A stretch of 64,000 nucleotides of DNA, from assembly GCA_034509495.1 (NCBI GenBank), contig CM067518.1:745430-809429 (forward strand), given 5' to 3'. The position numbers were made by a program, and so were the translations under genes. The notes below the pieces were generated by a model. That model did no database searches. It was not told the DNA's origin and saw only the letters and a program-made list of their open reading frames with translations. Of the stretch, positions 23,743 to 36,675 are shown piece after piece; position 1 is the stretch's first letter, and every line of letters begins with the position of its first letter. Source of the stretch: Acestrorhynchus altus (lineage: Eukaryota; Chordata; Actinopteri; Characiformes; Acestrorhynchidae).

Positions 23743-26700
23743 CTACTGACTAAACCCGTGCTTGTCCTCCAAGTGTTTGAGCATGTTAGTGGTGTTTCCT
23801 CCCTGACTGGAAACTTTGCGGAAGCACGTCTTGCAGACTGGGCGACCGTCCACGTTAACCGTTCCGTCCGGGTTCTTCGGATAGCCGAAATATTCCCAAA
23901 CGAAGGACCTAACTTGCTTTGAAGGAGGGCAAAGTTCTGTAGGTTCGTTTCCACCTTGTAGACCCAACTTTGATCTTCTGTTTGCCTTCTGACACACAGA
24001 ATACAGTCATTTTAAAAAGGCTTAAAACAGGGTATTAATGAAGAAATGATGTACATTTGATGCTTTAATACAGATTTGAAATGATTACAGTCGCTCTGAA
24101 ACCTTAAGAGTTCATGTTAGAATGCAGTCTGAAAACGGTGCAGTAACAGGCTTGGAAACCAATGTGTTCAAAAATTTCAAATGAACGCTTTATAAAAATG
24201 TTAATTTACACAAATTAAGTGTGTACTGCTGGAGAACCATCAGAAAACAGAAATCCAAACATCAGAAAACGAAGCCAATTCAAATCTCACGATATGCTGC
24301 TTCCTTTTCAGAGGCAGGTTCTCTTAGTTCTGATCAAAATGAAACTATCTGTAATAAATTGACAAAAACCTACAAAACAGTACAAGAAGCTCATTTTACC
24401 TTGAATTCTTCATACATAGAAAAATGGCAGAACTGCAAATGTCGTATCATCCTCCTCCCGTCCTGACTGGAAACCTTTCTGCCACATATTTTACAAACTG
24501 GGCATCCGTTCTCCTCAACCACGCCGTCATCATTCTTAGTGAGTCCAAAATATTCCCATATTGGAGGAAGGGGGTGCTTATTGGGTGGGAAAAGTTCCGG
24601 GAGATCTTCAGCGCTGACCACCTTTTCCCTTTTTTCTGGGATCTACAAACCAGTCACACAATCAATGAATGAAGAACTTAACTGGTAACATCTGAATGAC
24701 AATAATTCACAAATATAAAACAGCTTACTTTGAGGTCATCGTAGAAGGCTCTGTGATGGTCCTTCAGGTGGGCAGTCATGTTTGCAGTGACCTTTCCTTT
24801 GTTTGACACTTTGGAAAGGCAAAGTTTGCAGATCGGATAGCCGGCGCAGTCCGCTGGACCCTCCGTGTCTCTCAGGTAGCCAAAATATTTCCACACAGCT
24901 GATCTCACTCGGTGTTCTGGTGGGTGGAGGTCCGGGAGTTCAGTGGCTCCTCCGATTGTAAACGGGTTCACTTCCCTCTGAATCACAAACACAGGATGAT
25001 GAGCGTTAAACGAGACTGGATTTGATCACTGATTCGGTTCATTTGATTCATTCCACACTTGTAATAAACTGCGGATGGAAGATCGTAGAAGAACCTTCAG
25101 AGAAACTTTCCTCAAGCCAAGGTCCAGAACTTCATTATGATTCAGAGCCACATCCTGTAAACTGAACTAGTCCAGAGAGAAGCTCCTGTAGAAACGAGTG
25201 TGACTGCAGCTCAGCAGTGTTACTGTGATATAGTTGTTGGTTGCTATGGCATCATAGGTGGTTGCCAAGTGGTCTGTGATTTAAGACCTGTCCTTTAATT
25301 GTAATCTACACGTCTTGTGAGATCAAATATGGAAAAGCTTAACCATGAACTGTTTTAGAGCCTTAAACATCAAACAGCAGCATTTTAAAGATACAAAAAT
25401 GAGATCACAACTCGGACAGCGAGTGTTTACCTGTACTTCAGCGTAAACAGCGTTGTGGTTCTCCTTAAGGTGCTGCATCATGTTTGATGTAGTTTCACCC
25501 TTAGAGATCAACTTCCGAACACACAGTTTACAGATCGGAGCACCATCTTCTTCAATGATCCCCTCTGGAGTTTTCCGATACCCAAAGTACTCCCATAATT
25601 TGGGGTTGTACGGTCCACTTGGTGGGCAGAGGTCAGTGGACAAGCAAACATCCTCGAAGGTCTCATTTGTAACTGCAGACTGAAAGGGACACGTCGGTTA
25701 CTTCACTGAAAGGACTCGAGAGCCAGAACATGATCACAGCTTTCATGTCCAACTCACCCGGATCTCGTCGTAGGTGGGTCTGTGGTAGTCCTTCAGATGC
25801 TTGAACATGTTTGTTGTGCACCTGCCTTTGGAAGCCACTTTCTGTTGGCACAGTTTGCAGATGGGGTAGTCGTCACAAACCACTGACCCCTCTGCGTCTT
25901 TCAAATATCCGAAATATTCCCAGACTGGAGACGTAACGTTCTGCGTTGGGGGATGAAGCTCTGGGGGCTCAATTCCCCACTCTGTTCTGAGTGCGGTGAT
26001 CGCCTCCTGAAGAGAACAACGTGAAAGTAACATCAATACTACAAGACAACTTTAACATGATGAAGGTGTCTGAAAAGCACACACATCCATGAACCATCTC
26101 ACGTCTTCCAACGATTCCTAAACATTTACCTGAACTTCATCGAACACCGACTGGTGCTTCTTCCGAAGGTGCCTCAGCATGTTAGTCGTTGGGGTTCCGT
26201 CTCCAGAGGCTTTCATCAGCTTTCGAAGGCAGATTTTACAGATAGGAGCTCCGTCGTCCTGAAGAACGCCATCTGTGTTTTTAGGATAACCGAAGTGATC
26301 CCACAACTTGATGTCGTTTTGGCTGTTCGGTGGAAAGAGTTCAAACGGCCTGTAGACAACTTTTTTTGCTACTGCGGACTAAAAAGAGAAACGTACACAT
26401 GGAAACCCAGACAAACCAGCACTTTCAATAGCTTATTCTGTGGGTGTTCATGAGAAGACCTGATCAACCCTACCTTCACGTCTTTGTAAATATCCAGGTG
26501 ATATGCTCTCAGGTGGATAAGCATATTTGTGGTGTTGTCTCCTTTGGCCAACACTTTCTTCTGACAGATTCTGCAGACAGGGAAGCCGTCACACACAATG
26601 GACCCGTCGGCATTTTTCGGGTATCCAAAATACTTCCAGACGGGCGACATTGCTTCTGCTGTGGGAAGGTGAAGCTCCAGTGGTTCAACCTCGTGTTCAG

Positions 26701-29700
26701 TCCTTACAGGAACGACCACAGCCTGAGACAAGTGCAAGACAAGAACCATCAGTATACTGACCTCAGTTCGCTTGATTTTCGTTACACAGGTGGTTAAACA
26801 ACACCACATCCTAACAGCCAGTGAGAGTTCTGATACAGTGTTGCGTCAATAAAACCACATTCATAACCACGGAAATTCTTCTTAAATGGCTGAAAGGAAA
26901 CGCTGTCAAAACAGCAAATCAATCCAAAAGACCAACAGATTAAAGCCCACTTTTGGCCATCAGAACCAAACAGTAGGAGGTCCGATTAGAAAGTCTTCAC
27001 CTGCCAAAACCACTACTAGAACAAGTGACTCTTGGCCTGTATGTTACAGAACGGGTGAAGGCAGTTGACTGGTTGGGTGTTTGATGCCGACGTGCAGCAT
27101 CTTCATACATATATATCCTAAGTGGGTTTGCTATGGTCCAGAAAGTTTTACTGAAAAGCAGCTATGACGCCCCCTTGTGAGCAAAACCCCCCAGAACTCT
27201 CTACCTGACTTTCTCTAAGAGACAGGACACAATAATATAACAAAGAAATATAATGAAGTAAAATATAGAGTTATGACTCCTATAGTAGGTCCTAACCACT
27301 CGGACAACAATATCAAACAGGGATGCTCTGATATTTGTTATGGTCAGTTCCAAACATATATACTGATGGTCAACTGAAATGAAAACATATCAAATCCTTC
27401 AGATTCAGAGTTTGTGCCCCATAATATCAGCCAGTGTTGACACTGATATTCAGTAAATCAGTACAAAGTAACACACCTTGATCTCATCATACGTGGGTCG
27501 ATGGTAATCTCTGAGATGTGAGAACATGTTGGTTGTATTCCCTCCCTTGGCGGAGACCTTCTTCTGGCACAGTTTGCAGATGGGGAAGCCGTTACACACC
27601 ACGGACCCTTCTGGATCTCTCGGATAGCCGAAGAACTTCCACACTGCAGATTTCACCTTGTGTGTTGGAGGACAAAGGCTTGAGGAGTCCATGTCCGCCT
27701 CCCAGGTGAAGGAGCTGACCATCTCCTAAAAATGTTAAAGATTAATACTGGACTGGAAAAATGAAACAGGGAAAATAAATGTAGTTTGATGGAAACTGGG
27801 ACAGATGAAGCCCGAGCAGCTAAACTGCACACGGTTTAATCATTTTCATTTTATGAGTTGCAGTTTGTGCAGAACATCGTCGGTTTCTGATCATCATTAC
27901 CGTACCTCTGGCTCCGTGTAGAGGGTACTATGGTTCTCCTTCAGATGTTGCCTCATATTTCTTGTCGTCTCGCCCTTAGAAACCAGTTTTCGAAGGCAGT
28001 GTTTACAAAACGGCGCACCGTCCTCCTGGAGGACTCCCTCTGAATCCTTCCGGTATCCGAAATGCTCCCACAGAATTGATTCATACTGACCGCTTGGTGG
28101 ATGGAGGTCAGCACCCGTGTAGGAATCCTCAAGCGTCTCGTTCGTAACTGCGGACTGAGAGCACGACACAGGACATGAATCATTCAATTTTTAATTTAAA
28201 AGATTTAAACAATCTTTAAACCCCACTTACTCGAATCTCGTCGTAGATGGTCCGATGATAGTCCTTCAGATGTTTGAACATGTTGGTGGTGTTCCCTCCT
28301 TTGGACGCCACTTTCTTTTGACACATTTTGCAGATGGGAAAGCCATCACTCACAACTAATCCCTCCGTATCCTTCAGGTATCCAAAATATTCCCAGACTG
28401 GAGACGTGACGTTCTGCGTTGGAGGATGAAGCTCTGTGGAGTCGTTACCTCCCTCTGCTCTCAGCGCAGAAATCGCTTCCTAAAGGGGCGAAACGGTCAC
28501 ATATCAGAAAACTCGATTTACTGAAAGACCCAATTCCTACAGAACCCGATCCTGTAGGAACATGCATCACCAGTTTGACCAGATGAGCCCATTTTACCCT
28601 CAAACGCAAGAAAACGAATCAAACACTTATTTGCAATTTGGCTGAATCTTCCAAACCGTCGCTGATGTAAACTGAGCTCATTCTGCCATTTTTATCTGAA
28701 CAATTTCAGTAACCGATTCCCAAAGTTTACTCTTGAATTGAATGTGGATGAGATCTGGTTGAGTGATCCTCTCAATCCACAAACATGCGGTCACATGAAA
28801 CCTGAACGTGATCTTTCAAACAGGATTGAACAGGTTTCTGTGTTATATAATGTTTTATGTTTATTAATCACATGATTCATTAAACAAATAAATGATGAGT
28901 TTCTATGTGCACAGTTCTGGCACCTTCAGGAAAACCATGTTTACCTGAACTTCATTGTAGACCAACTCATGTTTCTTCCGAAGGTGCCTCATCATGTTGG
29001 ACGAGATGCTCCCGCTCTTGGAGATGGAGGTGAGCTTCTGTAGGCAGATTTTGCAGACAGGCGCTCCATCGTCTTCAACAACCCCTTCCGCATTTTTGGG
29101 ATATCCAAAATGATCCCATAATCTCGAGTCGATCTCGCCACTCGGTGGAGCGAGTTCGGAGGCCTTGTAGACCTTCTTCTCAGCTGCTGGCTGGAGTAAA
29201 GAACACGGGACACATTAAACACTGCGGCCTCGAGCGCAGTAATGATCAGAGGAGACCAAAAGCTAAGGTACCTTGATCTCTTTGTAAATATGCAGATGGT
29301 GGGCCTTCAAGTGTAGAAACATATTTGTTGTGTCTCCACCTTTGGCCTCCACTCGTTGTTGACACATTCTGCAGATCGGGTAGCCATCGAAAACAACCGA
29401 TCCTGCTGTATCTTTCAGGAACCCAAAATATTCCCAAACTCGAGATAAGAGGTTTTGTGTTGGTGGATGAAGGTCTGCAGCCTCAGTTCCATCGACAGTC
29501 CCTGAAGGACCAACGGCTGCCTGACAAAGACATGGTGAAGTAAGGCCAGGATTTCTAAACAACAGCAGCAACATCTGCTCTGTGTCAACGTTTTCTGAGA
29601 ATAAACCACAGCATTAGAATAATGAAACAAAATGTTCTTGATAATTCAAAGTTAAAAGGGTGTAACTGCATTGTTGTACCATCATCTTCATCATCTTCAT

Positions 29701-32700
29701 CTTCATCATCATATCTGGGGCATAAAATGGCTTTAAACTGAAATAACTGCCAAGACGTCAAGAAATCGGAAACCAAGGTTACCTGCACTTCAGCGAACAC
29801 AAGCTGGTGATTTTCTTCAAGGTGCTTCAGCATATTTAAGGTGAACTCGCCGCTGGCCTCCATGGTTTGATCACAAACTTTGCAGACTGGAGCTCCCTGT
29901 TCTGTAGACGTTCCCTCAGCGTTTCTAGGGTACTCAAAATACTCCCACAACTTTGTGTTCATCTGACTGCTTTGAGCGGATTCTGAAGACGTTCCCACAC
30001 CCGCAATCATTTCATCTGAGAAACTGGGCTGGGGAGGACGAGAGACCGGTTCTCAATCAAACATCAACCAAAGACACAACAAAGAGAAGGTTCTGAATTT
30101 AAGGTTTACCCTGATTTCCTCATAGACAGCTTTGTGATGGTCCTGGAGATGTTTGAACAGGTTGGTCGTATTCCCTCCTTTGGCAGCCACGTTCAACTGG
30201 CAGATTTTGCAGATGGGAAAGCCGTCACAGATAACGGTGCCGTTTGCGTCTTTCAAGTATCCAAAATATTCCCAGACCACAGACTTCACCCTCTGCGTGG
30301 GGGGATAAAGAACTGGAGGTGCAACTCCATCCTCTTCTCTCAGAGAATTTGTGGCCACCTGAGATAAACAAATAAAGAAGCGTTGAGAAATGAATGCAGC
30401 GGGAGTTCAGGAGTCCGATCCACAGAGCGGGACGGGTCAACACCCACCTTAACTTCATAGTACACGGACTTGTGTTTCTTCCACAGGTGTCGGTATAAGA
30501 ACTGGGTGCTCTCTCCTTCACACGACACCTTGCTCCCACAGAGTTTACACATAGGATGCCCATCCACCTGGATGTTCTCGTCCACATCTTTTGGGTACCC
30601 AAAATGTTCCCACACAGGCTCCAGGAGATCTCTTGGTGGGTAAAGTTTTGAGCGATCGCCCACATCTTCAGCTTGACCTGGAGCTTCACCGTCATCGCTG
30701 GGGTCATTCTCTTCATTGGAGAGCTGGAGTAAAGACAAGCAGATCGTTACCAGTTGGAAATACATGAAACTGGGAATGTGGTTCAGCTCACTGGGTTGGG
30801 ATTTAACAGGTGAATAACTGGCAATTAAAACACAACTGCTAAAGGCCACAGCGATGAATATATAACCAGAAATATCTATCGACCAAGATCTAAAATGATC
30901 ACAGTGTAATATCGAATCTGTTGAGCAGGATATCATCTATGTACGATTTAATTCTTCGAACCCCAGTTCCGCACTTCACCTACAATCCATAGATTTTGTT
31001 TCGACTGCCTGGGCAGCGAAGTCGAACACACTAACCAGGCGGAACACAGTCTTGGGGATGAGACTTTGACTTGATGGACCTGAAACCCCCACCTCTGCCT
31101 GCAACAGGGATGAAAACGTAGACTGGTTTGAGAACACTGATCTATGGAATTGTTCAAATAACCCTTTGCAGCTGTGGCCTGAAGAGTCTACTCTTCACAC
31201 CGAGTGACAAACCCCGTACCTTCATCTCTGCAAACTCAGCTTGATGGTAGTTCTGCAGATGGACCATCATATTTGTTGTACTTCCTCGCTGGGTGCTAAC
31301 TTTCCGGAGGCACAGTTTGCAGACAGGGAAACCGTCGGGCACGACCACCCCATCTGAATTTTTCAGGTATCCGAAATGTTTCCACACTGCTGACCTCAGA
31401 GCAATTCTGGGTGGGTGAAGTTCTTCTGCCGTGGCTTGAACGGGAGGGGGCCGCATCCTTTCCTTGTACTGTCTGGGACCGCCCGTTTTGAGCTTCAGCT
31501 CAGCAAACAAAGAATTGTGGTGGAATTTTAGGTGTCTTAACATGTTTGACAAAATTCCTTGTCTGGAAATGATAGAGCGTCTGCAAGCTTTACATCGGGG
31601 GTGGTCATTCTCCTCGATTACTCCGTCGGCGTTTTTGGGGTATCCAAAGTAGTCCCACACTGGTGACAGGGGCAGTCCGGTGGGTGGGAATAGCTCTGGC
31701 AGGTCGTTCCCCTCATCCGCGCTTCCCAAAGGCAAGGCATCATTTGCTAGCTGATGTGTAAAGAAACAAACGGACGTTAGATCCGTGTGACAGAAGACAG
31801 CCTTGCCTACAGACTTCAAAACGATCAATACATTCAAAAACGGACAACGTTCTAAGGTGTATAAGAGTGTGGGGGAACCACTCAGCATGGACATGGAACT
31901 ACATGGTCTACCCAATCCAAGTGGGATTTATGAGTTTTTCTCAGAAGCGTCACTGTCCAGTGCTCCTGCTGTATTCTCTGATGATGTGTACGGTTCTATG
32001 TGGTTCTCCATGTAGTGGTATGCTTCTGGGTGGAGCTTAAGTGACGATCCATTTAGGCTCGAAATACATTCAGAACCTCCATCCAACTTTTTATATTCAA
32101 CAAAACCTTAAATAGTTCAGCAATGATTTCCAAGGAACACAAATAGGAGAATCCAGTTTGGACAATAGTCTTACCTTCACTTCTTCATATTCCGTCTGAT
32201 GATGGCGCCGCAGGTGGTTTAACATGTTGGAAGTGCTTCCGTCCTTTGCTGACACTTTCCGAAGGCACATCCTGCAGAGCGCGAAGCCGTCCTCTTTCAC
32301 CACACCCTCAGAATTTCTCAAGAACCCAAAATATTTCCACACGGGTGAATTTCGATGTCTTGAAGGTGCGTGAATGTCTGCCGGCTCCGGCGGTGTCCTC
32401 GGCTCCGATCTCGCGCTGCCAATTATGTGCTGGAACCGTCAAAGAGTCACAAGAAAAACATCCACAAGTCAGACTGGTCTGATCAGGGCCTTGTTTTTTT
32501 CGGACACCGAAATTATTCAGCCGATCTGACGAATATAGAAATAAATGGAATTTTAACGGTGGGGTTGGCAGGTTCCCTTCTGATCAGTTCTTTTGGTCAG
32601 CTAGCCCTTTCTCAGAAGCCCACACCCACTGCAGCCCACTGGGCATTTTCCATCCCTGGTGGGACCGTGCCAACCAGGAACCAGCCAGTGGGACCATACT

Positions 32701-35700
32701 AGTGATCAAACGATGTGCAAATTTCGTGTGTTCAGGTCTTACCTTCAGCTCTATGTGAATGTCCTGATGGTGCCGCTGTAAATGGCTGTGCATGTTAGAG
32801 GTGTTGCCGTCTTTAGATGCCACGACCTGATGGCACAGTCTGCAGATGGGAAAACCGTTCTCCTCAACGACGCCCTCCGTGTTCATGACGTATCCAAACA
32901 GCCTCCAGACTCCAGATTTTCGAGGGTTTTTTGGTGGGTAGAGCTTTAACTGTTCTTCTCCTTCAGCCACTGGAATATCAAGGGTGGTTGGTATTCCAAG
33001 CTGGTGAGAGAGAGGAGGAAAGGTGATGAACGCAGTTGAGCAACACCTAAATACAGTCTGTGATGCAAACTTATGATCACAGTTTTCTTATGCGAGCGTT
33101 TCTCTGCTTCCAGGATTTGCTGATATTGTGATGTTCTGTGACGTCCTTCTGACGTACATAGTTCCCTTTAACTGGCATTTCTTAATGATCTGACGGACAG
33201 TGTGTGTTATGAGCTGGAGGAGGTTTTAATACTTTAACAGCCTTTCTCTGCTTTATACCGTCAGTGAACTTCACTTTCATCTCCAAAACGAAGTCAATCG
33301 GATTAATTTTGTGATGAGTTTAAATATTAAAAAACGTATGACAGTAACGATCATCGTCAAAAACGTAGTAGCACACAGAAGGAACCACCAATTCTCATGG
33401 AATCACCAACAGCGGGTCATCTTCAGAGATGGAGGTGGAGACGGCCAATGTGGAGGCACTGTGGTCAGCACCAAGATCAGATCTGGTGTCATCTTTGATC
33501 TTCATTACAGACACTTTAACAGACCAACGTTACGTTAATGAGGTTCTGTAACCAGCGGTTCTACCCTTTCTGAACACACTCCGGTGCTCTATTCCAACAG
33601 GACAACACTCGTGCACACACTACTGCCGTCTCAAGATCTCGTCTTGAAGACACCGATACTACGCCGTGGTTGGTCTCATCTCCAGACCTGTCCCTGATTG
33701 AAAATGTGTGGACGCTATTGGACGCTCTATCAACACTCCACCCCTACTACACCATCTGCAGAACTGAGTGAGAACATTCAATCTGCATGGGATGGATCAT
33801 CACAGGACACCATTAGGAACCTCTACACCTCCATGCAGAGACGTCTGGCGTGTTGCGTTAAACCCGACGCCGTACTGAGAGACACCACTTCTGTATGAGT
33901 AGATCAATAAATATTGATCAGATCAGACTACAGTTATCATCAGTTATTGATCCTGATCACCTTCATCTTCCGTCCCAACAGAACTGCAGCCCCACACGTC
34001 CTTCTGGGTGCAGCTGTTTTTTGACGATGAGTGCATTTCATTTAATTCATAATTGATACCTTTCATTAAGAGCTTGTGGTCATTGGTAGGTAACAGATGA
34101 ATAAGACGGACCGTGATTCGGAGAGTGCCGTTATCGGGAGATGATGAAACTCTGAGAGCTTCAGTGTTGCACACACACAATGCCACAGCACTTCCTCTTG
34201 TGCTTTATTGCATAACTTCATACGAAGACGAGGCCCTAACAGGCCTGTCTGACCGCAATACTTATGAAATGAAGAAGTCTATACCTTAGACACCGGACAC
34301 ATGATCTGATGGTGGGCCTGAAGATGGTATCGCATGTTGCTCGTGTTGCAAGAAGATCCAGGAGACACTCTCCAGCCACAGATCTTACAGGTCGGGCTAC
34401 TGTCCTTATTATTGGCATCTTCACTGTTACTCTGGAAGTACTGCCAGACCGCCGACCGGACCTGCCTCTTGTGGCGAGGGGACTTGGGGCATCTCCGGTC
34501 AGTGTAATCAGCGTCGTCATCATCAGCGTCAATATCGTATTTCTCCTCGTCACTGTACCATTGTGTCTCCTGGTCTTCTGAATCCTCCTCCATCTTCATC
34601 TCCTTCTCCGAGTCTGAGGATTCCCAGTCGGGCCACATGGTGTCCATTTTCTGCAAGACGAGAACAAGACTGTACTTCACCCCCACACCGTTTACCTGCA
34701 CGTGTTAGGGCTTCATCATCAGGAGTAAATAAACTCCACCCACCTTGGCTTTGTAATAGGCAGCGGCGTGGTAATCCTGCAGGTGTCTCAGCATGTTGGA
34801 CGTGTTCCCTCTTTTGCATGCCACCTTCTGCTGGCACAATTTACATGTTGGAAAACCATCATCCTCCACCTCCCCGTCTGGGTTTATGAAATATTCAAAA
34901 TGTTCCCAGACTCCAGTGTGGGAGATCTTAGGTGGAGAAAAGTCCCAGAACATGGATCTAGCTCGTTTTTGTGGAGGCTGGTGCTCACGAAGATCCTCTT
35001 CTTCATCTGCTTCCAGAATCACTTCCATCTAGAAGAGCACGAGATGATGGAGTGAAGTAATGTTTACAGCACAATGAAAACATCTCAGAATGATGACCAG
35101 ACACTACTGATACAGCTCTAACGTCTCCGTCTAACACACTGAGAAGACTACAGGTCTGAGAAGCTACACTACATGTCCAAGAGTATGTGGACACCCCTCC
35201 TGATAAATGCATTCAGCTACTTTAAGCTGCACCCATTGTTGACACAGAAGTGCAAGTGCACACTCAGCTTGTCTAGTCCCTGTAGAGAAGTACTGCCAAT
35301 AGAATAGGACTCTCTGGAGCAGATGAACATGAACTTTTAGGCACCGTGTCTAATACCAGGTGTGGGCTAGAGGTTCTTTGGAATGATGGAGCTCCATCCA
35401 GCTTGGGATGAGTTGGGGATGATGCAAGGTGGTGATCTTCCAACATCCTGACCTCACTAACTTTGCTCTTGTTGCTGAAGGCAATCTAATCTCCACAGCA
35501 GTGCTCCAGAATCTAGTACAAGCCCTTCCCTGGACAGTAGAGACAAATACTCCAATACAAGCAGGGTAGACTCTTAAATACCCTTGATTTCAGAAGAAAC
35601 AATGAGCGGGTGTCCCGATACTTTTGTCCACATAGTGTATTTAACCTACGGTAAGATAAAAAGGATTGTGGATTGAACTGGCTTTACCTTTTCGACTGCA

Positions 35701-36628
35701 CACACGGCCGCAGCTCCTCAAGCCGAAAATATGGTTTTGGATGCCTTTGTTTCCGTCTTTTAAAGCCAGTGTTTGGGGGCTTAATCCCCAGATCAGAGGA
35801 GCTCTTCCTTCTCGTAAACCGATCTGTACTTTTGGAGTAACCGATCGCACCCAGCTGCGCCAATTTAAGGCTTTCTCTGGGCAGGTGGCTTAACAGACTG
35901 GTTACGCATCGCGCGCTCGGGCACCAGAACAGTCCTTGAACATGTGAGGTATGTAAGTATAGAAAAGCCCAGCGGGGGCGGAGTCAACACCACATTCACC
36001 GCTGTGTGTGAACCACCACCCGACAGATCTACAGCACAGTGGGTTTCAGAAGAAAAGAGCCCACTTCAATGATGTAAGCAAAGGTGTGCTTCAGCTCCAG
36101 TGCACTCAACTGGTTTGTCCTACTGATTTCAGCTGGTTTTTCACCAGTACAACGTTGGCTGTGGTCCAGAAGATCCTGGACATTGTATTTATATGGGGGA
36201 GCCACCTTCAGATGTCTAAAGCCCAATGTATGCTTCTGCATCAAATCATGAGATCAACAAATGTACGTGCATCTCCTTCTCCGTGCCTCTCGGGGCACTT
36301 TACCACCAACGTGGAACACGTTCCGTTCAGGTTTGTGAACCTAACTTTGAATCGTTGGTCGCGTTTACACCAGTTAAAATAGGCTCCCGACTCTGAAAAG
36401 TAGCAAAAGTTGATCCGGGTTTGCTTTTTGGAGTAAAAAAAAAAAACAAAACACACGTCTGTAACACAAACGTTCGCGTGGTCTGTACGCGGTACCATCG
36501 TAGACGCGCTACCAAGAAAGATTTGATGCAGAACCATAAACTGACCTTAAGAAATTTGAGTGGAACGTCTAATAAAGGCAAGAGTACCATGACATCCTTG
36601 ACATCATCACATCCGTGATGACAGAGTC

Positions 36629-36675
<47 letters not shown>

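Noticed and set aside
28992..29222. 76-codon minus-strand frame beginning [13 protein letters not shown]
   Set aside because: It is a shadow of the BED exon 29190-28945; the true frame gives [10 protein letters not shown] and CKIC...HLRKKH.
23743..35028. CRISPR-like or satellite origin for the regular repeats
   Set aside because: The regularity is at the protein level: units are diverged exons of 81-122 codons (one double) separated by unrelated introns, with intact zinc ligands.
35641..35850. A coding exon of the BED gene reading [11 protein letters not shown] and [12 protein letters not shown]
   Set aside because: The frame looks protein-like, but its donor phase (2) fits neither exon 2 nor exon 3 (both phase 0). 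I kept the region only as a possible non-coding first exon.
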